Below are positions 18,769-28,644 of a stretch of DNA of 64,000 nucleotides, piece after piece (within the stretch, counting starts at the first letter, position 1; each line of letters begins with the position of its first letter). Under the pieces are notes generated by a model. The model made no database searches. It was given only the letters and a program-made list of their open reading frames with translations, and was not told where the DNA came from. The position numbers and the translations under genes were made by a program. The stretch is from Cyanobacteria bacterium CYA. Lineage in GTDB: Bacteria; Planctomycetota; Phycisphaerae; Phycisphaerales; UBA1924. The stretch spans positions 62,001 to 126,000 of the forward strand of contig RHKP01000002.1 in NCBI GenBank assembly GCA_008363215.1. The letters are read 5' to 3'.

Positions 18769-20449
18769 GGGGGCGGACTGCGCGGATGGCCAGGAACATG
18801 GGGAACTCCCGTCGCGCGCGGTTTTCCTCGTCTGCGCGGGGGCCGGGCTCGCTGACGCGCGGGCTGGTCCACTCTTCCATCGAGTCGACCAGCAGACCGG
18901 CGCGACCCATCGCATTGACGTACGCCTGCATCGGTCGCACGAAGGTCGTGGTCGTCACGGCGGGGGCGCCCGAGGCGACCTGTCCGGGGTTCATCACGAT
19001 GGTAATGGCCTGCTCAGAGAGATAGGCATCAACGCGCCGGTGCTGCCTCTGCGTGCGTGAGTCCTTGCCCTCCCAGGCCCACGAACTGCGCCGAGGCGAG
19101 CGGAAGGCGGGGTGCAGCACGACGATCACAACTCGTCCGCCGGGGCGCACGTGCGATTTCATCCCATCGAGCACCGGTTCGATCGGATCGATGTTCATCA
19201 GCGCCAGCACGCAGCACGCGTGATCGACCTGTGGAATCTCGGCGTTGCGCGCCAATGTGCGCGCGTCGGCCACCAGAAAGCGCGTGTCGTGCGACGCCCG
19301 CTCCTGTGCGCGGGCGATCAACTTCTCGCTGGCGTCGATGCCCAGCACCCGCACGCCGTCTTCGCTGAGCAGACGGGCCAAAGCCCCCTCACCGCACGCC
19401 ACGTCCAGCACGACCTGGTCAGGCTGTGCGCCGAGCAACCGTTGCACGCCCGGGTTGACCACTGCGTCGAGCAGGTCGTTGCGGGGCGAACCGACATATT
19501 CGGCGTACCAGTCGGCCACTTTGTCCCAGCCATCGCCGCCGGCGCCGGGTTCGGCGGGGTGAGGCTCGGCGCCCGAGGGCGTTTTCAGCCCGGCCATGGT
19601 GTACATCCAATCGGGCGCGGGGCTCTGGATGCGCAGGCGTTCGTGCGTCTGCGGGTGCGTGAGCACGATTTCGGCCAGGTGAACGCCCAGGCGGCCGTCG
19701 GGCCCGCTGACCACGCGTGCGTTCAGCATGCGCAGGTGCGACTGCAACTGTCCTCGCCCGTCGGTGCGAGGGCGCAGACGCAGCAACGCGCGCCCGTCAT
19801 GCACTCCCAAACGTTGGTAGTGCGTGACGAGTTGGCGCAGTTCGCCCATCTCACGGCCCTTCTGCTCGGTGGAGATGGTCCCGTTGCCGGGGGCGTCCGG
19901 TTCGGCGGGGTCACCTTCCACCAGCGCCAGGTAGAACTTCTCGGTGCGCCTGGACTGGAGCAGGTCGTCGCGCGCCGCCGGAGTGCGTGCCAGCACGCAC
20001 ACTCCCGTGGCTGCCGTCTCGATCTGGTGAACGCTCCAGGGCCCGTGCGAGGCGCGGCGGACGCGGGTCTGCCGGCGGACGGCCTCGATGACACTGATGG
20101 CCTCGTCTTGCCCGCGCACCTCCATGCCTGCGGGCTTCTCCACGGCGATGAGCAGGTCGTCCTTGTACAACTCGGTCAGGCGCGGCGAGGAGGAGCGATG
20201 CGGCCTCGACGACGCGGCGGTTCCACCAGATGCACCGGGGCGCGGTCCACCCGGCCGGGGACCGGTTCCACGCGCCGGGCCGCGGGCGGGCGGTCTTGGG
20301 CCACGTGGAGCGGCGCTGCCGGCGTTGGCCGAGCGGGGCGGGCGCGGTGGGCGCGGCGAGGAAGTGCTTTCGGGTGCGGGTTTGCCGCTGCGCAGTCGCG
20401 AACGCTGAATCTTCGACTTGCCCGGCTCGGACGACGGACCTTCAGGCAT
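18749..20449 (-). CDS. Degenerate RluA-type pseudouridine synthase fused to a SAM-dependent methyltransferase
   Basis: Residues 1-90 are a basic Pro/Arg/Ser-rich tail, perhaps RNA-binding. Residues 91-290 resemble an RluA pseudouridine synthase (LYKDDLLIAVEKPAGMEV; VHQIETAATGVCVLAR; TEKFYLALVEG). The family signature HRLDxxTSG reads HQIETAATG here, so the catalytic aspartate is a glutamate and the arginine is lost; activity is doubtful. Residues 310-560 are a class I methyltransferase with motif I VLDVACGEGALARLL and post-I VLGIDAS. The fold may now recognise RNA for the methyltransferase, which is inference. Its start overlaps the upstream coaB stop by eight bases, so the two are translationally coupled. 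Confidence 0.8.
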   Translation of the reverse strand: MPEGPSSEPGKSKIQRSRLRSGKPAPESTSSPRPPRPPRSANAGSAAPRGPRPPARGPARGTGPRPGGPRPGASGGTAASSRPHRSSSPRLTELYKDDLLIAVEKPAGMEVRGQDEAISVIEAVRRQTRVRRASHGPWSVHQIETAATGVCVLARTPAARDDLLQSRRTEKFYLALVEGDPAEPDAPGNGTISTEQKGREMGELRQLVTHYQRLGVHDGRALLRLRPRTDGRGQLQSHLRMLNARVVSGPDGRLGVHLAEIVLTHPQTHERLRIQSPAPDWMYTMAGLKTPSGAEPHPAEPGAGGDGWDKVADWYAEYVGSPRNDLLDAVVNPGVQRLLGAQPDQVVLDVACGEGALARLLSEDGVRVLGIDASEKLIARAQERASHDTRFLVADARTLARNAEIPQVDHACCVLALMNIDPIEPVLDGMKSHVRPGGRVVIVVLHPAFRSPRRSSWAWEGKDSRTQRQHRRVDAYLSEQAITIVMNPGQVASGAPAVTTTTFVRPMQAYVNAMGRAGLLVDSMEEWTSPRVSEPGPRADEENRARREFPMFLAIRAVRPLTDSAR

Positions 20450-21146
20450 CGGCAGGCTCCGTCACGGACGCGACCAGTTCGGCGATGGCCGCGAGCAGCC
20501 AGCGGGCGAACTCAGGCTTGGGGATCGGGCCAGGCGTCGACCGGGGAGTCTGGAAGGGCGTGCCGGGAGCGCCGACAAGCGTGGCCTCAATGGTCTGGGC
20601 GTCCATCGTCGCCAGCGGATTGCCGACCACCATGTCCAGCCCCTTGCGCGCGAGTTTGGAGCGCGACGACGTCAGCAGTTCCTCGCGCGGCTCAAGTGCA
20701 AAGCCGATGAACACCTGTCCCGGGCGGCGGAGGCGACGGCATCCGGCCAGCAGGTCAGGCGTGGGTTCGAGTTCCAGCACCAGTCTTGCGTTCTTGCGCC
20801 GGGTCTTGCCGTCCAGGGCGCCGGGTTGGAGGACCGGGCGATAGTCTGCGACGGCGGCGGCCATGACCAGCACGTCTGTTCGCGGTACTTCAACGCTGAG
20901 CAGGCGTTCAAGGTCGGCAGTGGTGCGAAAGGGGGAAATCCTTACGAGGGGGCTGGTGGGGCGGCGTGATTCGCACCCGGCGAGCAGGGTGACCTGCCAG
21001 CCGTCGGCCGCGGCGGCATCGGCCAGGGCGGCGCCAAGCCGACCCGACGACCGGTTGCCGATGAAGCGAACCGCATCGATCGGTTCCTGCGTCGGGCCTG
21101 ATGTGATGAGCAAACGCCGAGGTCGGGATACAACCGGGTCGGTCAT
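20442..21146 (-). CDS. coaB: Stand-alone phosphopantothenate--cysteine ligase (CoaB)
   Basis: The 234-residue protein matches only the CoaB half of the usual CoaBC fusion: LLITSGPTQEPIDAVRFIGNRSSGRLG near the N-terminus, DVLVMAAAVADYRP in the middle and GFALEPREELL. It joins phosphopantothenate to cysteine in coenzyme A synthesis. The CoaC decarboxylase part is absent here and must be a separate gene. The start at 21146 (MTDPVVSR) is preferred because the preceding frame is unrelated. The stop overlaps the start of the pseudouridine-synthase/methyltransferase fusion by eight bases. Confidence 0.9.
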   Translation of the reverse strand: MTDPVVSRPRRLLITSGPTQEPIDAVRFIGNRSSGRLGAALADAAAADGWQVTLLAGCESRRPTSPLVRISPFRTTADLERLLSVEVPRTDVLVMAAAVADYRPVLQPGALDGKTRRKNARLVLELEPTPDLLAGCRRLRRPGQVFIGFALEPREELLTSSRSKLARKGLDMVVGNPLATMDAQTIEATLVGAPGTPFQTPRSTPGPIPKPEFARWLLAAIAELVASVTEPADA

Positions 21147-21345
21147 GAAGTATGGCTCCGGCGGATGGTAGTCGGATCGTCGGTGGAACCGGGCGCTCAA
21201 AGCGAAGGAAGATGGATGTGAGGGGTCTCAAACGCCGTTCCCGTTGTTCGGGCGTGTGCTACAGTCCCCGACGAGCCATTCGTGGGATTGGTCGGCATTT
21301 GTCCGCGCTTCATCGACTCATACCGAACGGGGGACGTCAGGATTC

Positions 21346-23067
<1,722 letters not shown>

Positions 23068-23111
23068 TCCGGCAGCGCTTTTATTCGGCCTGACCGGTTC
23101 AGGAGTGCACG

Positions 23112-24233
23112 ATGTCCACCATGCAGATCGACCGCCTGCTCGACACGGTGGTCAAGACCGGAGCAAGCGACCTTCACCTGACCGTCGGGCGCCCGCCGAC
23201 GATTCGCCTCCACGGCGGGTTGCGGAACCTCCAGACCAAGGTGCTCGACTCTGACGACATGGTCGGTCTCATGAAGTCGATCACCCCCGAACGCAATCAG
23301 CAGGAACTCCAGGAAGAAGGGGGCACCGACTTCGGCTTTGCCTATGGCGATGCCGCCCGCTTCCGCGTGTCGGTCTTCCGGCAGCGAGGGGACATTGCGA
23401 TCTGTCTGCGGCAGATTCCGAACAAACTGCTGACTTTTGAGCAGATCGGTCTTCCCGACATGTGTAAGGATCTGATCCGTCGCCCCCGAGGTCTTTTCCT
23501 CGTGACCGGGCCCACCGGTTCGGGCAAGACCACTTCTCTGGCGACGATGATCGACTACGTCAACCAGTACATGGATCGGCACATCGTCACGATGGAAGAC
23601 CCCATCGAGTACTACCACTATCACAAGAAGTCGATTCTGAACCAGCGTGAAGTGGGTAATGACGTCCCCAGTTTTGCCGAGGCGCTGCGTCGCGTGCTGC
23701 GTCAGGATCCGGACGTGATCCTGGTGGGCGAAATGCGTGACCTGGAGACGATCGAGGCGGCCGTGCGAGCCGCCGAAACCGGCCACCTGGTGTTCGCGAC
23801 CCTGCATACCACGGGTGCGGCCAAGACGATTGACCGTATCGTGGACGCCTTCCCGGTCACCCAGCAGAACCAGATCCGGGTGCAGTTGTCAACGGCCCTG
23901 ATCTGCATCCTGAGCCAGGTGCTGATGAAACGGCACGATGTTCCCGGGCGTGTGGCGGCGTACGAGTTCCTGGTGGTGACGCCTGCCATCGCGAACCTGA
24001 TCCGTGACAACAAGACGTTCCGAATCGACTCGATGATTCAGACCGGGCGCAAGTACGGGATGCAGTTGCTGGACGACCACCTGTGGTCGTTGTATCAGCG
24101 GGGTTGGATTTCGGCTGAGGAGATGATCGACAAGTGCAAGAATCAATCTGACCTGACGAACAAGGTGCATGCATCGGGCGGCACCATCGGTCGGATCGAG
24201 TTGGACGATGCGGAGTTCCACTCGAACGAGTGA
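23112..24233 (+). CDS. pilT: Twitching-motility/retraction ATPase PilT
   Basis: The 373-residue protein is close to canonical PilT: GASDLHLTVGRPPTIRLHG at the N-terminus, Walker A GPTGSGKT (133-140), MEDPIEYYH, Walker B VILVGEMRDLETI, the His box TGHLVFATLHT and the PilT-specific AIANLIRDNKTF segment. PilT powers pilus disassembly, so the cluster has both assembly and retraction motors, which favours a dynamic type IV pilus-like filament over a plain type II secretion system. An AGGAG site lies six bases before the start. It follows GspE copy 1 by 44 bases. Confidence 0.97.
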   Translation: MSTMQIDRLLDTVVKTGASDLHLTVGRPPTIRLHGGLRNLQTKVLDSDDMVGLMKSITPERNQQELQEEGGTDFGFAYGDAARFRVSVFRQRGDIAICLRQIPNKLLTFEQIGLPDMCKDLIRRPRGLFLVTGPTGSGKTTSLATMIDYVNQYMDRHIVTMEDPIEYYHYHKKSILNQREVGNDVPSFAEALRRVLRQDPDVILVGEMRDLETIEAAVRAAETGHLVFATLHTTGAAKTIDRIVDAFPVTQQNQIRVQLSTALICILSQVLMKRHDVPGRVAAYEFLVVTPAIANLIRDNKTFRIDSMIQTGRKYGMQLLDDHLWSLYQRGWISAEEMIDKCKNQSDLTNKVHASGGTIGRIELDDAEFHSNE

Positions 24234-24274
24234 TCGGATTGTGGACGGGTAGTGTGCCCGAATGACGGAATAGT

Positions 24275-24297
24275 AACGTCAAAATCAAACTGACGTT
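24275..24297. repeat. 7-bp inverted repeat between pilT and the second GspE gene
   Basis: AACGTCA (24275-24281) and TGACGTT (24291-24297) flank a nine-base AT-rich spacer in the 179-base gap, the only wide gap between the early genes of the cluster. No T-run follows, so it looks more like an operator or weak RNA hairpin than a terminator. The local AT-richness contrasts with the surroundings. Confidence 0.45.
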
Positions 24298-24412
24298 TCA
24301 AAAAGCCCCATCATGTTCGAGGGTGCGCACTTGAACAGGTGGGGCAATTGTGTCGAATGGGAGGACAGGGCGGGTTGCGCCGCCGGTTCGGCCCAGTTGC
24401 ACCGGGGAGCGA

Positions 24413-26152
24413 ATGGCCATGGCGATGCCGGATCCATCAGAACTGAAGGGGCGCAAACTTGGTCGGGTGCTGACCAAGATGGGGTCGGTGACGCGCGAAC
24501 AGGTGCACGAGGCGCTGGGGATCCAGAAGACGCGTCGGGTGCCGATCGGGCAGTTGCTGGTGGAACTGGGGTATTGCAGTCAGAAGGACGTGGACGCGGC
24601 GCTGGCCGGTCAGGCGGGGATGGCGTACGTGGACCTGAGCCAACTGGAGTTGGCTGACGAGGTGCGGGATGCGATCCCTGCGGAGAACGTGCGGGCGTAC
24701 CAGGTGATTCCCCTGGAGTTCAACCCGAAGGGGCGGAAGTTGAAGATCGCCATGAAGAGTCCGGATAACTTCCGGGCGGTGGACGACCTTCGGCTGCTGA
24801 TGAGTTTTGACGTCGAGGCGGTGGTGGCCGATGCGGCGCGGATCGACGAACTGATCGGCAAGTACTACACCAAGCAGGAATCGATGATGGAGGTGGTCTC
24901 GAAACTTGCGGCCGACAGCAAGTTTGCGGGGCTGGCCGAGCGGGGGACATCGATCGACCTGGACGCGGTGGCCGAGGCTGCGGGCGACAACCAGGTCATC
25001 AAGTTGCTCAATCTGGTGTTGTTGCAGGCGATCAAGGATCGTGCGTCGGACGTGCACATGGAGCCGTTCGAGAACGAGTTCAAGATCCGGTATCGCATCG
25101 ACGGGGTGCTGTACGAGATGGTGCCTCCGCCCAAGCACCTTGGGCCTGCGATCACCAGCCGCGTGAAGGTGATGGCGCACCTGGACATTGCCGAGCGGCG
25201 GTTGCCGCAGGACGGGCGCATCGAGCTGACGGTGGGGGGGAGCCCGGTGGACCTGCGTGTGGCGGTGCTGCCGACGATCTACGGCGAGAGCGTGGTGCTG
25301 CGTGTGCTGGACAGGTCGAACGTGCAGTTGAAGTTGGACAAGGTGGGCTTCCGCGAGGATGACCTGGTGCGGTTCCGGCACCTGATCAACAAGCCGAACG
25401 GGATCGTGATCGTGACGGGCCCGACGGGCTCGGGCAAGACGACGACGCTGTATGCGGCGCTGGCGGAGTTGAACGACATTGAGACGAAGATTCTGACGGC
25501 CGAGGATCCGGTCGAATACGACATCGACGGGCTGTGTCAGTGCCAGATGAATGCGGAAGTGGGGCTGACGTTTGCGAAGGCGTTGCGTTCGTTCCTGCGT
25601 CAGGACCCGGACATCATCCTGGTGGGCGAGATCCGCGACCTTGAGACGGCGCAGATCGCGGTGCAGGCGTCGCTGACGGGGCACCTGGTGCTGAGCACGC
25701 TGCACACGAATGACGCGCCGAGTTCGGTGATCCGCCTGGTGGACCTTGGGATGGAGCCGTTTCTTTTGACGGCGACGATCGAGGGGATCGTGGCGCAGCG
25801 TCTGGTGAGGACGCTGGACGCGCGGGTGAAGGAGGAGTACGCGCCGACGCCGGAGGAGTTGATGGAGTTGCAGTTGAGGCCCGAAGACGTGCGAGGGAGG
25901 ACGTTCTTCCGTCCGGGCAAGAGCAACGAGATCGGCGGGGGGTTCAAGGGCCGGATGGCGTTGTTCGAGATCATGGAGATGGACGACGGGATGCGTGAAC
26001 TGGTGATGAAGGAAGCCAACACGGCGGTGCTGCGGCAACACGCGCGGAGGCGCGGGATGCGATCACTGCGTGAGAGCGGACTGCTGGCGATTTATGAGGG
26101 TCAGACGACGATCGACGAAGTGGTCCGCGAGACGCTGGCCGAAGAGGGTTGA
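24413..26152 (+). CDS. GspE/PilB-type secretion ATPase, copy 2, with MshEN domain
   Basis: This second assembly ATPase (579 residues) begins with two MshEN-like repeats (KLGRVLTKMGSVTREQVHEAL; PIGQLLVELGYCSQKDVDAAL), suggesting c-di-GMP binding. The core has DRASDVHMEPFENEFKIRYR, Walker A GPTGSGKTT, TAEDPVEYDIDG, Walker B IILVGEIRDLETAQ and LSTLHTNDAP. The zinc cysteine motif is completely absent (FRPGKSNEIGGGFKGR). Its DNA uses G-ended codons more uniformly than copy 1, so the two are not a recent duplication. ATG 24413 is three bases after GGGGAG; ATG 24419 has better spacing (nine). It is followed by the GspF-like gene, so this is probably the main assembly motor. Confidence 0.95.
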   Translation: MAMAMPDPSELKGRKLGRVLTKMGSVTREQVHEALGIQKTRRVPIGQLLVELGYCSQKDVDAALAGQAGMAYVDLSQLELADEVRDAIPAENVRAYQVIPLEFNPKGRKLKIAMKSPDNFRAVDDLRLLMSFDVEAVVADAARIDELIGKYYTKQESMMEVVSKLAADSKFAGLAERGTSIDLDAVAEAAGDNQVIKLLNLVLLQAIKDRASDVHMEPFENEFKIRYRIDGVLYEMVPPPKHLGPAITSRVKVMAHLDIAERRLPQDGRIELTVGGSPVDLRVAVLPTIYGESVVLRVLDRSNVQLKLDKVGFREDDLVRFRHLINKPNGIVIVTGPTGSGKTTTLYAALAELNDIETKILTAEDPVEYDIDGLCQCQMNAEVGLTFAKALRSFLRQDPDIILVGEIRDLETAQIAVQASLTGHLVLSTLHTNDAPSSVIRLVDLGMEPFLLTATIEGIVAQRLVRTLDARVKEEYAPTPEELMELQLRPEDVRGRTFFRPGKSNEIGGGFKGRMALFEIMEMDDGMRELVMKEANTAVLRQHARRRGMRSLRESGLLAIYEGQTTIDEVVRETLAEEG

Positions 26153-26227
26153 ACCTGATCGCGGCGCTGCGGCGTCGCGTCACGAGTTGAAAGCGGCCGG
26201 GGCTTCCGGCCGAGGAGAAGTAGTCCG

Positions 26228-27520
26228 ATGACGACGTTCGCATACGAAGCGATCGACGCGGCAGGGAAGACGCAGAAGGGCACGATCGAGGCGGCCAACA
26301 GCGAAGAGGCGATTTCGCGCATTCGCAAGCAGGGATACTTCCCGCAGTCGGTCAAGCCTGTGAAGGACAAGAAGGGCGCCAGGGGCGGGGAGGCGGGCGC
26401 CCCGGCGAAGAAGCGGAAGAAGAAGGGCGGGACGCCGCTGGCGATCGGGAGCGTGTCGCAGAAGAAGTTGACGCTGTTCACGAGGCAGTTGTCAACGCTT
26501 CAGGACGCGGGTCTTCCGCTGCTGCGTTCGCTGCAGATCCTGGAGAGCCAGCAGCGTCCCGGGCTGATGAAGAAGATTCTGCAGGGAGTGTGCGAGGAAG
26601 TGGAAGGCGGCACGAGCCTGTCGGAGGGGATGGCCAAGTATCCCAAGGCATTCGACAAGTTGTACGTGAAGATGGTGAACGCGGGCGAGATCGGCGGCGT
26701 GCTGGACATCATCCTTCAGCGTCTGGCCGAGTTCATGGAAAAGAGCCAGCGTCTGAAGAGGAAGATCAAGGGTGCGATGGTGTACCCGGTGGTGGTGGTG
26801 TTCATCGCGCTGGTGATCCTTTCGGCGATCATGGTTTTCATCATTCCGAAGTTTGAGGCGATCTTCAACGACTTCGGGGTGGACCTTCCGTTCCTGACGG
26901 TCTGGCTGATCAACACGAGCCGCTGGTTTGCCGGATCGAACCCGGGGCAGAAGATCCCCGGCGGGGCCATCGCGGGGATCGGGCTGGTGGTGGGGTTCAT
27001 CCTGATCAAGTTGTCGCGCAAGACGCCTCCGGGCAAGGCGCTGACAGACGTCCTGATTCTGTGGACGCCGATCTTCGGGTCGCTGGTGCGCAAGACGGTG
27101 ATTGCGCGGTTCACGCGGACGCTGGGAACGCTGATCTCGGCGGGTGTGCCGATCCTCGAGGCGGTGACGATCACCAAGGAGACGTCGGGCAACTACGTGT
27201 TCGAGAAGGCGCTGGGGAAGGTGCATGACTCGATCCGCGAGGGCGAGACGTTTGCCGGTCCTCTGCGTGAGAGCAAGACGTGCGACCCGATTGTCGTGAA
27301 CATGATCGACGTGGGCGAAGAGACGGGCGAGATGGACGTGATGCTGCTGAAGATCGCGGACAACTACGACGAAGAAGTGGACGTCGCGGTGGCGTCGCTG
27401 GTGTCGCTGCTCGAGCCGTTGATGGTGGTGCTGCTGGGCGGCATGGTCGGGACGATCGTGGTGGCGATGTTCCTGCCGCTGGTGGCGATGATCGAGTCGC
27501 TGCAGGGCGGAGGCATGTGA
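26228..27520 (+). CDS. GspF/PilC inner-membrane platform protein
   Basis: The 430-residue protein has two GspF domains (about 78-200 and 285-410): LFTRQLSTLQDAGLPLLRSL, EVEGGTSLSEGMAKYP, then FTRTLGTLISAGVPILEAV and MIDVGEETGEMDVML. The three hydrophobic segments typical of the platform protein are visible (about 185-210, 230-260, 395-420). A basic linker (PAKKRKKKGG) follows the small N-terminal domain that faces the ATPase. A GAGGAGAAG site sits about eight bases before the ATG. Confidence 0.96.
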   Translation: MTTFAYEAIDAAGKTQKGTIEAANSEEAISRIRKQGYFPQSVKPVKDKKGARGGEAGAPAKKRKKKGGTPLAIGSVSQKKLTLFTRQLSTLQDAGLPLLRSLQILESQQRPGLMKKILQGVCEEVEGGTSLSEGMAKYPKAFDKLYVKMVNAGEIGGVLDIILQRLAEFMEKSQRLKRKIKGAMVYPVVVVFIALVILSAIMVFIIPKFEAIFNDFGVDLPFLTVWLINTSRWFAGSNPGQKIPGGAIAGIGLVVGFILIKLSRKTPPGKALTDVLILWTPIFGSLVRKTVIARFTRTLGTLISAGVPILEAVTITKETSGNYVFEKALGKVHDSIREGETFAGPLRESKTCDPIVVNMIDVGEETGEMDVMLLKIADNYDEEVDVAVASLVSLLEPLMVVLLGGMVGTIVVAMFLPLVAMIESLQGGGM

Positions 27521-27561
27521 TCGGCGGGTGGCGCGGGTCGCCCGCGTGCAAGGAGTGCGCG

Positions 27562-28644
27562 ATGAACATCGCAGCAGACAATCGCCAACTCTCGCGGCGC
27601 GGATTCACGCTGGTGGAACTGCTGGTCGCGATCGTAGTGATCGGAGTGCTCACGGGGCTGCTGATCACGGGGCTGAACGCGGCGGGCGTGTTTGCGCGCA
27701 AGTCAGCGTCGCAACAGACTGTCGTTTCGCTCGAAACTGGCATCACGCAGTTCGAGAGCATGTTCGGGTTCTTGCCGCCGTTGGCCTACGACGGTAAAGA
27801 ATTCGGCGACAGCGCACACATCGGGCGGGGCTTGGTTTGGCAGCAGTTCCCGGCAGGTTGGATTGGCCAGGAACCGTCCGGGGTTTCGACGAGTAGGCAG
27901 CCGGTAGTGATCGTCGAAAACCCACAGGCTGGGCGCCGGTATTTCGCAAACGTGCATATGCCCGGAGATCCGGCCGCGCAGCAGTTCCTTCGAGGCCTGG
28001 CGGTAGCGAGCTATCAGGACTCGCGCTACAGCAAGTTCTCGTTGCCGTACTATCTCACAGGGGTTCTAGGGGCGCAGGTTGACGGCATCGAAGGTACTGG
28101 CATGGTGGAGCCTGCAAGGGACGGCTCGTGGAATGGGGTCGGCCAGGCCATAGGAAACACCCGCAAGCCAGTTGAGGCTTTTGTTGACGCCGCGTCTGAG
28201 TCTGCTCGGGTTAGCCCGAACTATTTTGATCTCCTGGAATGGGAAGAACACCACGGTGCGCCGCCAAGTGCCGCGGAAATTGCGGAGATGCGAGCACTCC
28301 CTAATCGGCTTGCCATCACAGATAGCAATGGCAAGGCGTTTCGTTACTACCAATGGCTCCACGACGAGAACCCGAGGGATTCGTCTGAGTTGAATATTCC
28401 CGTGGTACTGCTCGATCCCCTGACGGTTCAGGCAGCCATTAGCAATCCGAGCACCGATGTTACTGAGGGCGGTACTGACCTCAGAAGTGCTACGTGGGCA
28501 ATAGTGGGCGCAGGTGCGGACGGGCTGTTCGGGACGGAGGAGATCGCGACGCTGCGGGACCGGCTGAATCTTCCCGCCAGCATGTCGGAGTTTCAGGTTC
28601 GTCAGAAGGCGATGCAGGACAACCTGGTGAGGGTGGGGCGATGA
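27562..28644 (+). CDS. Type II secretion/type IV pilus pseudopilin (GspG/H-like) with long C-terminal domain
   Basis: A prepilin signal RRG|FTLVELLVAIVVIGVLTG gives the cleavage site and the conserved Glu+5; the mature protein (about 345 residues) is far longer than a standard pseudopilin (130-170). After the N-terminal helix it reads QTVVSLETGITQFESMFGFLPPL, as in GspG, then an unrecognised globular part. AGGAG lies six bases upstream of ATG 27562. Codon use changes inside the gene: the middle (about 27700-28490) is only about 53-57 percent GC in lines counted by eye, against about 65 percent or more in neighbours. It overlaps the next pseudopilin by four bases (ATGA). Confidence 0.9.
   Translation: MNIAADNRQLSRRGFTLVELLVAIVVIGVLTGLLITGLNAAGVFARKSASQQTVVSLETGITQFESMFGFLPPLAYDGKEFGDSAHIGRGLVWQQFPAGWIGQEPSGVSTSRQPVVIVENPQAGRRYFANVHMPGDPAAQQFLRGLAVASYQDSRYSKFSLPYYLTGVLGAQVDGIEGTGMVEPARDGSWNGVGQAIGNTRKPVEAFVDAASESARVSPNYFDLLEWEEHHGAPPSAAEIAEMRALPNRLAITDSNGKAFRYYQWLHDENPRDSSELNIPVVLLDPLTVQAAISNPSTDVTEGGTDLRSATWAIVGAGADGLFGTEEIATLRDRLNLPASMSEFQVRQKAMQDNLVRVGR

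Noticed and set aside
19112-20710. Long open frame on the plus strand opposite the pseudouridine-synthase/methyltransferase fusion
   Set aside because: No motifs, and the minus-strand gene has clear methyltransferase signatures.
24437-26041. Long open frame on the minus strand opposite the second GspE gene
   Set aside because: It is rich in Arg/His/Leu in a pattern produced by the complementary strand of a high-GC gene, and the plus-strand gene is unmistakable.
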